A stretch of DNA of 64,000 nucleotides from Streptomyces sp. ISL-66 (GCF_018614135.1 NZ_JAGGOW010000117.1:33959-97958), one strand, 5' to 3'. Counted from the stretch's first letter, positions 8,937 through 18,257 are shown. Notes: generated by a model not told the origin, from the sequence alone. A program made the numbers and translations.

Positions 8937-9239
8937 TTGTCGGGGTTCGGTTGAGCCCCCTTCCGGGGGCGGCCCGGGTACCTGGGCGGTGTCTGGCGTC
9001 GCCGTTGCGGGCGAAACGTCGGTTGGACGGTTGAACCAGGTGTCCCAGCAGAACGAGAACGCGCAGGTGACCCGGGGTCTGGTGGCGTCGGATACCGATG
9101 TCGGAGCGGACCTGTAAGTCAGTCCAGCCGAGTTCGTCATCGATGCGGCTCCAGCCGCCGGGGTGATCCAGGTCAGGGCGTGTGCGGCGTCTACGGGCGT
9201 GTAGGCGTCTTTGCCGTAGGCCCAGCGTGCCGACTCCGG

Positions 9240-9525
9240 CTGAGGCGGGGCTCCGCCGCAAGTACCTGGTACCGCCGCCCGAGGTCGGGTCGCTGGCCGA
9301 GCTGAACGAGCGCCTCGCGGCGATCGACCTCGCCGAGGGTGCCCGGCACGTCCTCGGACGGCCACCTCGATCGGCTTCGGCTTCGACTTCGACTTCGACT
9401 TCGAGCAGGCACGCCTGTGCTGCGGCCGCTGGGCGGGGGAGGAGTACGACTGCGGGATCGACCTGATCCGGCGGTCCCCGCAACGGCCGCGTCGCCGTCC
9501 GGCAGTGGGGAACGCCGACAGCTGA
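9240..9525 (+). pseudogene. remnant of IS21-family transposase (IstA)
   Basis: An open stretch reads KYLVPPPEVGSLAELNERL, then AAIDLAEGARHVLGRP, typical of the region after the catalytic core of Streptomyces IstA proteins. The frame then shifts at a GACTTC repeat (9383-9404) and continues as a short FDFEQARL tail ending at 9525. The catalytic DDE core, the N terminus and the istB partner are absent. The surrounding 8937-9670 holds nothing else I can identify. Confidence 0.55.
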
Positions 9526-9670
9526 TCGAGGTTCTGCTGCTGCACCGTCAGTGGCCCGGGCACGCGGTGATCGCCGCAATGGCCACAGTTGTCAGGATCG
9601 GCTCTTCGTCCTTCCGCTGCTGTTCGGAAGCGGCGTGGACTGGAGGTGCAGTGGTGCGGGCGGTTTTGCG

Positions 9671-10619
9671 TCAGGCGTCTACGAGGGCCCTCGGGCCGAT
9701 CCTGCGCTGTGCGAATTCCAGGTTCCGGGTCACGCGGTCGCGCTCCCCGAGGGGCAGGTTGGCGCCGTCGAGGAGGCGTCGGCCGCATTCCGCCGACTCT
9801 TCATACTCGCCGACCCAGTAAGCGGCCACGGCGAGTTCGTCGAGCGCGCGCCAGTCGTACCACTCGAACTCGACGAACAGGATGTCCGCCGGGTAGGGGG
9901 CCTGCGCCGCCTGCCGCGCGAAGAGGTAGGCGAGCGGCCATCGCCTGTCGTTACGGCACATGCGCGCCAGGTCACCGAGGGCTTCCGCCCGCCCGGGACG
10001 GCTCTCGTGCGCGCGGAGAAAACGGTCCATCACCTGCGCCGACGGCCGACCCAGGTCTGCCGCGAGCCGGGCGGCGTAGAGCTGGGCACAGAAGACCTCC
10101 TCGGCGAATCCACCCATGGCCGCCCGGCGGTCGTAGGCGGCCAGCGCCCTCTTCGGCTCCCCGGCACCACGCCAGCTCTGGGCGAGGTAGAAGACGTATC
10201 GGGAGTTGTCGGGTTCCTTGACCAGCCCCTGCTGCAGCACCTTGGCGTCGCGCAGGTACCGGCCGTCAGTGCACGACGGGCCCGTCGTGTAGCGCGATCT
10301 GGTAGGCGTCGTGCGTCAGCTCCGGCATGCGGAAGCCCGCCCGCACCTCCATCAGGTCGTCGGCGTCGATGAACAGCACGTAGTCCGCTTCGGTGCGTGC
10401 CAGCTCGATCGCTTCGCTGCGGCTCGCGTCGAAACCCTTGAATGTGCTCTGGTGAAGGGCGCCGGGCAGACTTCCCGGACGACATCCTGGGTGCCGTCCG
10501 TCGACCCCCGTGTCCAGGACGACCCAGCTGTCGATCAGAGGGCGTACGGATTCGAGGCAGCGCCGGATGACGGGCGCCTCATCCTTGACGATCATGTTCA
10601 GGCAAACCGTTTGGTTCAC
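9671..10619 (-). pseudogene. glycosyltransferase with TPR-like tail, frameshifted and deleted
   Basis: From GTG 10619 the frame opens as a family 2 glycosyltransferase (VCLNMIVKDEAPVIRRCLES, then WVVLDTG, then FIDADD as the DxD metal site). A segment near 10490-10530 is out of frame (GTQDVVREV appears in another frame) and the frame ends at 10266 after MPELTHDAYQIALHDGP. The tail from about 10240 to 9671 is a TPR-like region (NSRYVFYLAQSWRGAGEPKRAL) in a different frame. Relative to intact relatives the catalytic C-terminal part is missing, implying an internal deletion as well as frameshifts. It probably makes no enzyme. Confidence 0.7.
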
Positions 10620-10923
10620 AGCGCGTTCCACCCCGGGCCGCGAGGTGTGAGCGGGAGAGTAGGCGTCGTCACGGCACATTCATGCGCCCCCGGCGCGACC
10701 GTCCTGCCCCAGGCGCGGTCGGGAGGGCCAGCCTTTCCCCTGTTCGGTCCCGGTTTGCCACAGAACGCGACAAACTGATCCCTGTCGGGTCAACGGGAGT
10801 GGGCCAATATGTTGATCGGCCGGAGTGGAGCGGTTGCGCGTCCCCTTGCGGACGAATCATGCCGAGTGAGGCGCGTCGAGTTCCTCAAGATCACTCCGTT
10901 CGGTTCCAGGAGGAGCAATACCC
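10620..10923. other. upstream region without a gene
   Basis: This 304-base stretch separates the glycosyltransferase remnant from the secreted protein at 10924. I see no coding frame. It presumably holds the promoter of the downstream gene. Confidence 0.4.
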
Positions 10924-11637
10924 ATGAGTCGTCAGAGAACGACAGTTTCCCGTTTCGGCCCGCTTAGCCGTCAGGGCGGCTGGCTCGCTGGGGGCGCGGC
11001 GGCATCGCTGGCCGTGGTGATCCTCGGCTTTGCGAGCCCCGCGCTGGCGGCCCCCGAGCCGCCCAGCGCGGCCGGAGTGGCGCCGTCCGCCGCCTCGGGT
11101 GGCGATAGGTGCCACGACGGGCGGGGCCATGACGACGACGATGAGGACGACCCTGGCGTACGGGGCAGCGACGACCGTCACGACGGAGGGTGCAAGGGGA
11201 CCAGCGGCTGCGGTAACACGATCGACTCCATCCTCTCCAACAACACCGAGGAATTCAGCGTCTTCCTCATCAACGGAGTCGCCTACGCGGGCCACCGCGA
11301 CGACCCCCAGACGGGGAACTACAAGCGCGAGGACCTCACGACGGCCGCGCAGAACCCCGGCTACCCCGCCCCGGCCACTGTCTGCGACGCCACCATCTCG
11401 TCGCTCGGCCAGGTGACGAACTTCAAGGTCCTGACCACGACCGGGGCCACGTACGAGCTCCAGTGCTCCTCCAACGGAACGACCCTCGACTGCGGCAGCC
11501 CCGCTGTCCCGAGGTCCTGGCAACTCGTCACCATCCAACCGGTGGCCAGCGGGCCGCTCAGGTCAGGCAGCGCTGCGCCCCAGCGGTCAGGCCCTGCGAA
11601 CCCGGCGGAGCTCGCGAAGAGTTCCGAGCGGTCCTGA
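10924..11637 (+). CDS. secreted protein with Asp/His-rich segment
   Basis: A 237-residue exported protein of unknown function. ATG 10924 follows an excellent ribosome site (AGGAGGAG near 10911). Residues about 20-42 form a signal peptide ending Ala-Leu-Ala-Ala. The mature N terminus is strikingly charged: a run of Asp with His and Arg (GRGHDDDDEDDPG) that may bind divalent cations. Then come a small Cys-containing domain (GGCKGTSGCGN) and strand-like repeats. A strong hairpin terminator follows. No partner is apparent. Confidence 0.7.
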   Translation: MSRQRTTVSRFGPLSRQGGWLAGGAAASLAVVILGFASPALAAPEPPSAAGVAPSAASGGDRCHDGRGHDDDDEDDPGVRGSDDRHDGGCKGTSGCGNTIDSILSNNTEEFSVFLINGVAYAGHRDDPQTGNYKREDLTTAAQNPGYPAPATVCDATISSLGQVTNFKVLTTTGATYELQCSSNGTTLDCGSPAVPRSWQLVTIQPVASGPLRSGSAAPQRSGPANPAELAKSSERS

Positions 11638-11660
11638 CTCCCAGGCGGCCGCGCTGACGC

Positions 11661-11692
11661 GTGCCGTGCCCGGGATCGTCCGGGCACGGCAC
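11661..11692 (+). terminator. strong hairpin after the Asp-rich secreted protein
   Basis: A perfect 13-bp inverted repeat (arms 11661-11673 and 11680-11692) with a 6-base loop, 23 bases after the stop at 11637. Confidence 0.75.
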
Positions 11693-11788
11693 ACCTGCGA
11701 GCTCCATCCGCGCATCGGCCGAAGCGTCGTGCCTGTTTGTGAGGCTGCCAGGCAGCGAGCCGGGCTGGCGCGTGGTGGCGCAGCGTGG

Positions 11789-12158
11789 TCAGGATCCTTC
11801 GGTTGGCCCGGCCCGGTCCCATCCAGGTGCCCGCACGTCGATCGTGAGGCCTCCCGACGAGACCCCCTCGCCGCAGGTCCGGCACGTCGATGTCAGATCG
11901 AGGCCGTGCTCGGCGTCATGCTCGGAGCCGGGTCCGCCGCGATGCCTGAAGACCACCGGCGGAGTGTCCACCGCCCAGCGGTCGCCCCAGGCCAACAGCG
12001 CGTGCATCACCGGTGCGAGATCGCGGCCGGCCTCCGTGAGGTGGTATTCGAAGCGCAATGGCCGCTCGTTGTAGGCGCGGCGCTCGACCACGCCCGCTTC
12101 TTCCAGTGCGCGCAGTCTGGCGGCGAGGCGGTCGCGGGGGGCGCCGGTGTTACCTTGA
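11789..12158 (-). pseudogene. 5'-truncated HxlR-family regulator
   Basis: The C-terminal part of a winged-helix HxlR regulator: RDRLAARLRALEEAGVV is the end of the recognition helix and wing, followed by ERPLRFEYHLTEAGRDL and a Cys-X2-Cys tail (TCRTCGEG). The N-terminal half, including the start, is missing. The reading becomes unrelated near 12158, exactly where the neighbouring MFS gene loses its own 5' end. An ATG at 12091 in frame would give only a fragment. Confidence 0.75.
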
Positions 12159-13218
12159 CCCGTTCATCGTCAACGTTGCCCTCCCGGAGATCGGCCGCTC
12201 GTTCGGCACCAGCGGCCTCGGCTCCCTCTCCTGGGTCCTCAACGGCTACGCGATCGTCTTCGCGGCGCTCCTCGTGGTCGCCGGCCGCGTCGCCGACCGA
12301 TCCGGCCACAAGCCGGTCTTCCTGACCGGATTGGCGGTGTTCACCCTCGCCTCGGTTGGCTGCGCACTCGCTCCCAACGTCGGGACGCTGGTCGCGGCAC
12401 GGCTCGTGCAGGCCGCCGGAGCTGCGCTGCTGATGCCGACGTCGCTCGCGCTGCTGCTCGACACGACAGCGCCCGAGAAGCGCGCCGGGGCGGTGCGGGC
12501 CTGGGCGTCGATCGGCGGGATCACCGCCGGACTGCGCTCGGCCTGCCACCCCGTGCCGATCGTCGAGCTGCCGCTGCTCCGGGTTCCGGCGTTCGCATCC
12601 GCCGCGGCCGCTCTGACGCTGTTCACCGTCGCGTTCGCCGGAATGCTGCTCGGCGCGGTGCTGTGGTGTCAGGGCGTGTGGGGCTACTCGGCTCTGCGCA
12701 CCGGCTTCGCCATCGCGCCGGGACCCTTGCTGGTGCCGCCGGTCGCGTTGCGGATCGGGCCCGCCGTCGCCAGATTCGGTGCGGGCCGCATCGCGCTGGC
12801 GGGAACTGTCCTGTTCGCGGCCGGCATCCTGTGGTGGGCCGCGGCCCTCGACACCGGCTCGGCCTACGCGGCCTCGCTCCTGCCCGGCATGATGCTGACC
12901 GGCCTCGGCGTAGGCATGACGCTCCCGGTCCTGACCGGGGCGTCGGCGGCCGCCCTGCCGCCGGCCCGCTTCGCCACCGGCTCGGCCATCACCTCGATGG
13001 GCCGTCAGATCGGCGCGGTCCTCGGCGTCGCGCTCCTGGTCGGCATCCTCGGCACCCCGGCCCCCGGACACGCTGTCGCCGCGTTCCAGCACGGCTGGTA
13101 CGCGGTCGCTGTAGCGTCCCTGCTCGCCGCGTGCGCGACGGTCCCGCTCGTCCGCAAGCCGCGACCGGCCGTCGCCAAGGCCGACGTCGCAGAGGCCGCG
13201 GTGCGACACCGCGGATGA
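12155..13218 (+). pseudogene. MFS exporter lacking its 5' end and a central segment
   Basis: Homologous to 14-helix drug exporters of the DHA2 type. The frame enters within the first helix at FIVNVALPEIGRSFG (normally about residue 30) with no native start. Conserved motif A-like sequence VAGRVADRSGHKP is present. Around 12530-12575 the protein jumps from SIGGITAGL directly to LLRVPAFASAAAALTLFTV, missing roughly the middle third found in relatives. Two deletions therefore make it non-functional, although the frame remains open. It was originally divergent from the HxlR gene, a common regulator-efflux arrangement. Confidence 0.75.
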
Positions 13219-13261
13219 AAGCTGTCCCGTAACTGCTGGTCAGGGGGGAGATGATCTCGCG

Positions 13262-13460
13262 GTGGCTGGTGTGATCACGGCGTCGGAGCCGTCTTGGATA
13301 TCCCCGCTCATCGGGCCGAGCCCGCCCTGTATCGGGAAGCTGGTGACCGTTCTGCGGCGCGAGGGTCCTCCGCGACTGCCGCCTCAAAGGCGACCGCGTC
13401 CAGCACGCCATGCCCGGCGTCGCCCGCCTGCACAGCCTCGCCCTCGCCGGATGGGCAAGC
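13262..13460 (+). pseudogene. IS5-family transposase remnant
   Basis: The opening MAGVITASEPSWISP and KLVTVLRREG resemble the N terminus of Streptomyces IS5 (DDE) transposases. After a jump the frame reads LRDCRLKGDRVQHAM and ARLHSLALAG, the typical C terminus. The catalytic middle is deleted, leaving a roughly 200-base scar downstream of the broken MFS gene. Confidence 0.6.
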
Positions 13461-13509
13461 CGACCACACAGCGACCAGCCCTGCCCGAGGCGGCTCCAAG
13501 GCAATTTAT

Positions 13510-14847
13510 TCAGGCGTAGCCGTCCTCGATAGCGACTCGTCGCACTGTACGCAGCGTCGACTGGAGACGATCCAGATCGGGCGAGCCCAGAGCGAGGCGG
13601 AGCGCCTGTGGTGTGTGTATCGAGGTGGTGAACGGCTCCGCCGTGGAGACCGAAATGTGCTGACGCGCAAGGGTGGCGGTCAGGCGATCGGCGCGTACGT
13701 CGTCGGGCAGCGGCAGCCATGTGAAGTAGGACGAGGGGTGGCTGACGATCGGTAGGCCCGCCAGCTCTTGTCTGGCGAGTGTCTGGCGGGCCTTGGCGTC
13801 GTCTCGCTTCTGCGCTTCCAAGTGGTCCACCGTGCCGTCTTCGAGCCAGCGGCAGGCTACCGCGGTGGTGATGGCCGGAGTGTTCCAGGTAGTCGCCCGG
13901 ATCGCTCGTTCGAGCGACGGCACCCTGGACGGCGGGGCGACGACGAAGCCGACCCGCAGACCGGTGGCGATGCTCTTGGAGAGTCCTGAGACGTAGACGG
14001 TGATGTCCGGCGCGGTCGCGGCCAGAGGCGGTGGAGGGTCCTCGACCAGGTATGCGTACGAGGCGTCTTCGATGATGAGCGGACCGTGCTCTCGAGCGAT
14101 CTCGACCAGGCGGGTGCGGTCAGTTGCCGGCATGACCCAGCCCAGAGGGTTGTGCAAGGTGGGCATGGTGTAGATGGCGCGCACAGGACGGGTCGCGCAC
14201 AGTTCCTCAAGGGCATCGAGATTCGGCCCGTTGGCGGTTGCGGGTACGGGCTCCAGGTCGAGATGAAAGGCGTGGGCGAGGACCTTGAAACCCGGATAGG
14301 TGAGTGCGTCGACAGCGATGACGTCGCCGGGGTCGAGCGCGGCCATGACGGTGATGGCCAGACCGTGCTGGGCACCGCTGGTGATGAGGATCTGATCCGG
14401 GTCCGTGGTGATTCCTCGACGCCCCAGGTGCCGTGCGATCGAGGCTCTGTCCTGGGGACGGCCTCGATGTGGTTGATAGCGCAGCAGCGAGTCGAGGTCA
14501 CCGGAGGCGGCCACCTCTCGCAGGGCCTGCCGCAGGAGATCGGCTTGGCCGGGCAGCGACGGATAGTTGAAGCTGAGGTCGACCGCGTCCGCGGCGACGA
14601 CCTGCTGGTCGATGCCGTGACCCGTGGGAACCGCGATGTCGCGCACGAACGTGCCGCGGCCCTGTTCCCGGCTTACCAGGCCCATCGCTTCCAGCTCGGC
14701 GTACACCCGAGTTGCGGTCACGACGGCGATGCCCTCACGGGCGGCCAGCCTGCGGTGTGTCGGCAACCGCGCCCCTGCGGCGAGCCGCCCCGTCCGGATG
14801 TCCAAGGCCAGCGCGTCGACCAACTTCTTGTACCGCGAGGCAGCCAT
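13510..14847 (-). CDS. MocR-type GntR/aminotransferase regulator
   Basis: A 445-residue fusion. Residues about 1-70 are a GntR winged helix (LDIRTGRLAAGARLPTHRRL). The rest is a fold-type I PLP domain with TMPTLHNPLG (PLP Asp region), IIEDASYAYL and GLSKSIATGLRVGF, whose Lys should bind PLP. MocR proteins use PLP-ligand sensing to activate or repress a divergent gene. ATG 14847 (MAASRY) is preferred; ATG 14865 would add MDTIRC. It is divergent from the DJ-1-like gene at 14935 across an 87-base spacer, which is presumably its target. Confidence 0.9.
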   Translation of the reverse strand: MAASRYKKLVDALALDIRTGRLAAGARLPTHRRLAAREGIAVVTATRVYAELEAMGLVSREQGRGTFVRDIAVPTGHGIDQQVVAADAVDLSFNYPSLPGQADLLRQALREVAASGDLDSLLRYQPHRGRPQDRASIARHLGRRGITTDPDQILITSGAQHGLAITVMAALDPGDVIAVDALTYPGFKVLAHAFHLDLEPVPATANGPNLDALEELCATRPVRAIYTMPTLHNPLGWVMPATDRTRLVEIAREHGPLIIEDASYAYLVEDPPPPLAATAPDITVYVSGLSKSIATGLRVGFVVAPPSRVPSLERAIRATTWNTPAITTAVACRWLEDGTVDHLEAQKRDDAKARQTLARQELAGLPIVSHPSSYFTWLPLPDDVRADRLTATLARQHISVSTAEPFTTSIHTPQALRLALGSPDLDRLQSTLRTVRRVAIEDGYA

Positions 14848-14934
14848 GCACCGGATTGTATCCATGACAATTCTTTGACTGTCCTGTTCTCGGATCCTTA
14901 CCGTCAAGACCCACTCTCCGGAAGGACAGCCGCC
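14848..14934. promoter_or_regulatory. divergent promoter region of MocR/DJ-1 pair
   Basis: An 87-base spacer between the two divergent starts. It contains TTGACTGTCC (14875-14884) and an imperfect inverted element around 14854-14870 (ATTGT...ACAAT) that overlaps the MocR start and is a plausible operator. Assignment is inference from position. Confidence 0.45.
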
Positions 14935-15558
14935 GTGCACATCGCCATCCTCACCTTCGAGGGCTACAACGAACTCGACTCTCTCATCGCGCTCGGTGTG
15001 CTCAACCGCATCAAGACCGACGACTGGCGCGTCACCATCACCACCCCCAGCGCCAAGGTGAAGTCGATGAACGGAGTCGTCATCGAGCAGATGTCCACTC
15101 TTGAGGAAGCGTGCGCAGCCGACGCCGTCATCGTGGGCAGTGGCATTGCCACCCGCGAGGTCGTCGAAGACCCGGCCATCATGAAGGTCCTGCGCGGCCT
15201 GGACCCCTCGCGCCAACTCATCGCGGCGCAGTGCTCCGGCGCGCTCGTGTTGGCCAAGCTCGGCCTGCTCAACGACATCCCGGCCTGCACCGACCTGACC
15301 ACCAAGCCCTGGGTCGTCGCTGCAGGCGTTGAGGTGCTCAACCAGCCCTTCTATGCCAAGGGCAACATCGCCACCGCCGGGGGCTGCCTGGCCTCGCACT
15401 ACCTCGCCGCCTGGATCATCGCACGCCTTGAGGGCAACGACGCCGCCGAAAGCGCGCTGCACTACGTCGCCCCGGTCGGCGAGAAGGAGGAATACATTGA
15501 GCGCGCGTGGCGCAACATCACCCCCTACCTCCCCGCTCCCACACCGGCACTCGTCTGA
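14935..15558 (+). CDS. DJ-1/PfpI-family protein
   Basis: A 207-residue cytoplasmic protein. GTG 14935 lies behind GGAAGGA (14920-14926). The glutamine-amidotransferase-like fold is evident: opening MHIAILTFEGYNELD, nucleophile elbow AAQCSGALVLAKLG with the reactive Cys, and a C-terminal GGCLASHYLAAWI helix carrying the His. Family members are isonitrile hydratases, chaperone/deglycase-like or amidase-like enzymes; the exact reaction is unknown. The divergent MocR gene is its likely regulator. It ends before a bidirectional hairpin. Confidence 0.88.
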   Translation: MHIAILTFEGYNELDSLIALGVLNRIKTDDWRVTITTPSAKVKSMNGVVIEQMSTLEEACAADAVIVGSGIATREVVEDPAIMKVLRGLDPSRQLIAAQCSGALVLAKLGLLNDIPACTDLTTKPWVVAAGVEVLNQPFYAKGNIATAGGCLASHYLAAWIIARLEGNDAAESALHYVAPVGEKEEYIERAWRNITPYLPAPTPALV

Positions 15559-15606
15559 ACCAACCGGACACAAGGTGCCGTCCGCGTCACGGGCAGCGTG
15601 GACGGG

Positions 15607-15637
15607 CAGGCCGTTGCCGGACCCGGGCAACGGCCTG
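15607..15637. terminator. bidirectional hairpin between convergent genes
   Basis: A perfect 12-bp inverted repeat (arms 15607-15618 and 15626-15637, 7-base loop) between the convergent DJ-1-like and His-Pro-repeat genes, suited to stop both transcripts. Confidence 0.7.
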
Positions 15638-15648
15638 TCGCGCGGCGG

Positions 15649-16140
15649 TCACATGCCGTGCGTGGGCATCCCCTCCGTGCACGTGAGGTGAATGACCAGA
15701 TCGGCGGGTTCCACGTGGGGGTCCTTGCTGCGCTCGGGGTGCTCGGGGTGCTCGGGGTGCTCGGGGTAATCGGGGTAATCGGGGTGGTCCGGGTTCCCGG
15801 GGTGGTCCGGGTGCTCGGGGTGTCCTGAGCGGAACTGGTGCTTGCGTACGGTGACGATCCAGCCGGTGGCGTTCGCGTTCGGGTGGCTCTCGATGACGTC
15901 GGTCGGTTCCGGTGCGAGGCGGGCGCCCTCGCTCGCGGAGATGGCGAAGCCGCCGCTGTAGGCGCTCTGCGGCGCAGGGCAGAACAGCTCGTGGGGCTGG
16001 CCGTCGGCGCCGCCGGGGATGACCTGGCCGGTGATGTGGATTCCGTCCAGGGGTAGGGCGGTGGCCTGTGCGGCTGCGGGACCGAGCAGGGCCGCTACAC
16101 CTGCAACAGCCGCAACGGCGATACGAGTTCTTGTGTCCAT
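15649..16140 (-). CDS. secreted protein with His-Pro repeat tail
   Basis: A 163-residue exported protein from ATG 16140, with a signal peptide at about 3-26. The mature N-terminal domain (about 27-105) is unrecognised. The C-terminal part is a tract of three-residue repeats (His-Pro-Glu/Asp and Asp-Tyr-Pro types) encoded by a 9-base DNA repeat at 15733-15829. It ends in a short segment with one Cys (THLTCTEG-like region). The repeat tail may be an extended spacer or a metal-binding arm. The domain in front also has one Cys, so a disulfide is possible. Function unknown. Confidence 0.7.
   Translation of the reverse strand: MDTRTRIAVAAVAGVAALLGPAAAQATALPLDGIHITGQVIPGGADGQPHELFCPAPQSAYSGGFAISASEGARLAPEPTDVIESHPNANATGWIVTVRKHQFRSGHPEHPDHPGNPDHPDYPDYPEHPEHPEHPERSKDPHVEPADLVIHLTCTEGMPTHGM
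15733..15829 (-). repeat. 9-base tandem repeat encoding His-Pro triplets
   Basis: Consecutive copies of CTCGGGGTG (15733, 15742, 15751) grade into variants with TAATC and TGGTC. Read on the minus strand they encode alternating His-Pro-Glu, His-Pro-Asp and Tyr-Pro units. Such tracts expand and contract by slippage. Confidence 0.85.
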
Positions 16141-16373
16141 GGCAGTAGTACTCCTCCACAGCGATGGGGTAGGGGTCGAGGCCATTGCAGCAGCGCGGCG
16201 GCCCACCCCGCAGCGGACACGCAGAGTGACACACCATCGACGGAGGATGAATCGTTTCGGTCGAGCGTCTGCGCGTTCGTCGCTACGACGTGTGCTCTAC
16301 TGTGCGCGTCCAATTACTCTGCGTGGTCGTCCTGCGCTGTCCTGGGGACTGCCATGCCCTCTTGAGGAGCCTC

Positions 16374-18257
16374 ATGTCCCGCAGAGGGAGGTGGGCTCTC
16401 GCGGTCGGTTGTGCCGCGATTGCCCTGTCCATCACCGCGCCCGCCGGCGCGACCGTTCCATCCGTCCGCTCCGCGCCGTCCACGGCGCACGCGTCCGACG
16501 TCCGGCCGGGCGGAGTACGCATCACAGACGACCAGGTCCGAAAGGAGGTACGGCCGGCCGAGGTCAAGGCGCTCGGCCAGGCTGCCGCCGAACAGCGGGC
16601 CCGTGACCGCATCGGTCTGCACACCATCACCTCGGACTACCCGCAGACCACCCGGACCCTGCGCTACAACCGGCTCGCCGACTCGCAGCGCAAGCTCAAC
16701 GCCGCGTTCGACGCAGCCGAGTTCGGGAAGTTCACCGACTACTTCTCCAGCCCCGACTTCGGCGACCACGTCGCCCTCCTGCCCACCGGGAAGGTCCTGC
16801 TCTTCTCCTTCGAGGCCATCGAGGAGAACCCGACCAAGGAGCCCGCGCCCACCGACATCATCGGCAAGGAGAACGCCGGACGGGCGTACGTGTGGGACCC
16901 CGCCAAGGGCGAAGGACGCGACGCCTTCAAGGCCGTGCCGCCACCCGTAGTCGACATGCCCGACGGCAAGAACGAGCCGCGGCCCGCGCCGGTCTTCTGC
17001 GCCGGACACGCCTATCTGCCCAACGGCATGGTCGGCGTCTTCGGTGGCAACCTGGGAGGCAACGGCGGCACCGGTGCGAAGCTCGCTCTCGTCTTCGACC
17101 CGTGGAAGGAGACCTGGCACCAGCAGAAGGACATGGCCGAAGGACGCTGGTACCCGACCGTGGTCACCGGCGCCGACGGACGGCAGTTCGTCACGTCCGG
17201 TCAGTCGGACATCGGCTGGGGCGATCTGTCGACCGGGATCGAGCGCTTCCCCGCCAAGGGCACCCCCGTCTCGTACGACCCGTCCGTCGCACCCAAGGGC
17301 CGGGCGCTCGACCAGTGGAAGACGGACGCCCCGTACAAGATGGACTACCCCCATCTGTTCTCCCTGAGGGACGGCCTGATCTACGGCTTCGGCCGCAACT
17401 TCGACGAGCAGTTCGTCTTCGACCCGCAGACCGAGACCCGCCGCAAGCTGCCCGACCGCCCCGACGGCGGCATGCGCAACTACGGCTCCGCCGTCGCCCT
17501 GCCCAACGGGTCCAACGGCCCGGACTCCGCGCTGATCCTCGGCGGGAACCGCAACGACCACAACACCTACAAGTTCGCCGAAGGACGCTGGACCAAGGAC
17601 ACCCCCCGTGCCTTCGGCCGCACCCAGGACAACACCCTGATCCTGCCCGACGGCAAGCTGTTCACCGTCAACGGCGCCTACGACATCCGCGACTACGGCC
17701 ACGGCCCCTATAACCCCAACGCCGACCCGAAGTACCGCCAGACAGAACTGCGGGACGGCAACGGCACGTGGCGGCTCGGGCCGCACCAGCGGCTGCCGCG
17801 CGGATACCACTCCAACGCCGTCATCCTGCCCGACGGCCGCATCATGCTCACCGGCGACGAACTCCAGCAGATCGCCAACAACCCCGACATCAAGTCCGGG
17901 ATGAACGGCACCATCGAGATCTACGAGCCGTCCTACCTGCACCAGGGCCCCCGGCCCCAGCTGACCGCCGTCGCGCGGGGCGCGCAGCGCTACGCCTCCA
18001 CCTTCCGGGCGCGCACCAGCACCCCGGACCGGGTCAGCCGGGCCGTCCTGGTCGCACCCATCACCTCCACCCACTCGGTGAACACCAGCCAGCGGCACCT
18101 GGAGCTGCCCATCGCCAGCCGTTCCGGCAACGACCTCGTGCTGCGCACCCCGCAGTCCGCCAAGGAGGCGCCCCCCGGGTACTACATGCTCTTCCTGCTC
18201 GACGAGAAGGGCGTACCGAGCACCGCGCAGTGGGTACAGCTGCGCCCCGGCGCCTAA
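16374..18257 (+). CDS. secreted galactose oxidase-like copper-radical oxidase (GlxA-like)
   Basis: A 627-residue exported protein. ATG 16374 follows GAGGAG (16364-16369); residues 5-26 form the signal segment. Kelch-type beta-propeller repeats fill the middle and an Ig-like DUF1929 domain ends the protein. All residues expected for a copper-radical site are present by comparison with GlxA and galactose oxidase: Cys209 (FCAGH) for the thioether, Tyr260 (GRWYPT), the Tyr478-His479 pair (GYHSNAV) and His567 (STHSVN). It should oxidise an alcohol or aldehyde to make H2O2, probably acting on wall glycans. No copper chaperone or CslA synthase is adjacent, so this is probably a GlxA paralogue. Confidence 0.85.
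   Translation: MSRRGRWALAVGCAAIALSITAPAGATVPSVRSAPSTAHASDVRPGGVRITDDQVRKEVRPAEVKALGQAAAEQRARDRIGLHTITSDYPQTTRTLRYNRLADSQRKLNAAFDAAEFGKFTDYFSSPDFGDHVALLPTGKVLLFSFEAIEENPTKEPAPTDIIGKENAGRAYVWDPAKGEGRDAFKAVPPPVVDMPDGKNEPRPAPVFCAGHAYLPNGMVGVFGGNLGGNGGTGAKLALVFDPWKETWHQQKDMAEGRWYPTVVTGADGRQFVTSGQSDIGWGDLSTGIERFPAKGTPVSYDPSVAPKGRALDQWKTDAPYKMDYPHLFSLRDGLIYGFGRNFDEQFVFDPQTETRRKLPDRPDGGMRNYGSAVALPNGSNGPDSALILGGNRNDHNTYKFAEGRWTKDTPRAFGRTQDNTLILPDGKLFTVNGAYDIRDYGHGPYNPNADPKYRQTELRDGNGTWRLGPHQRLPRGYHSNAVILPDGRIMLTGDELQQIANNPDIKSGMNGTIEIYEPSYLHQGPRPQLTAVARGAQRYASTFRARTSTPDRVSRAVLVAPITSTHSVNTSQRHLELPIASRSGNDLVLRTPQSAKEAPPGYYMLFLLDEKGVPSTAQWVQLRPGA

Noticed and set aside
16314..18098. 594-codon minus-strand open frame
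   Set aside because: Exact shadow of the GlxA-like gene, which has a signal peptide, ribosome site and all active-site residues.
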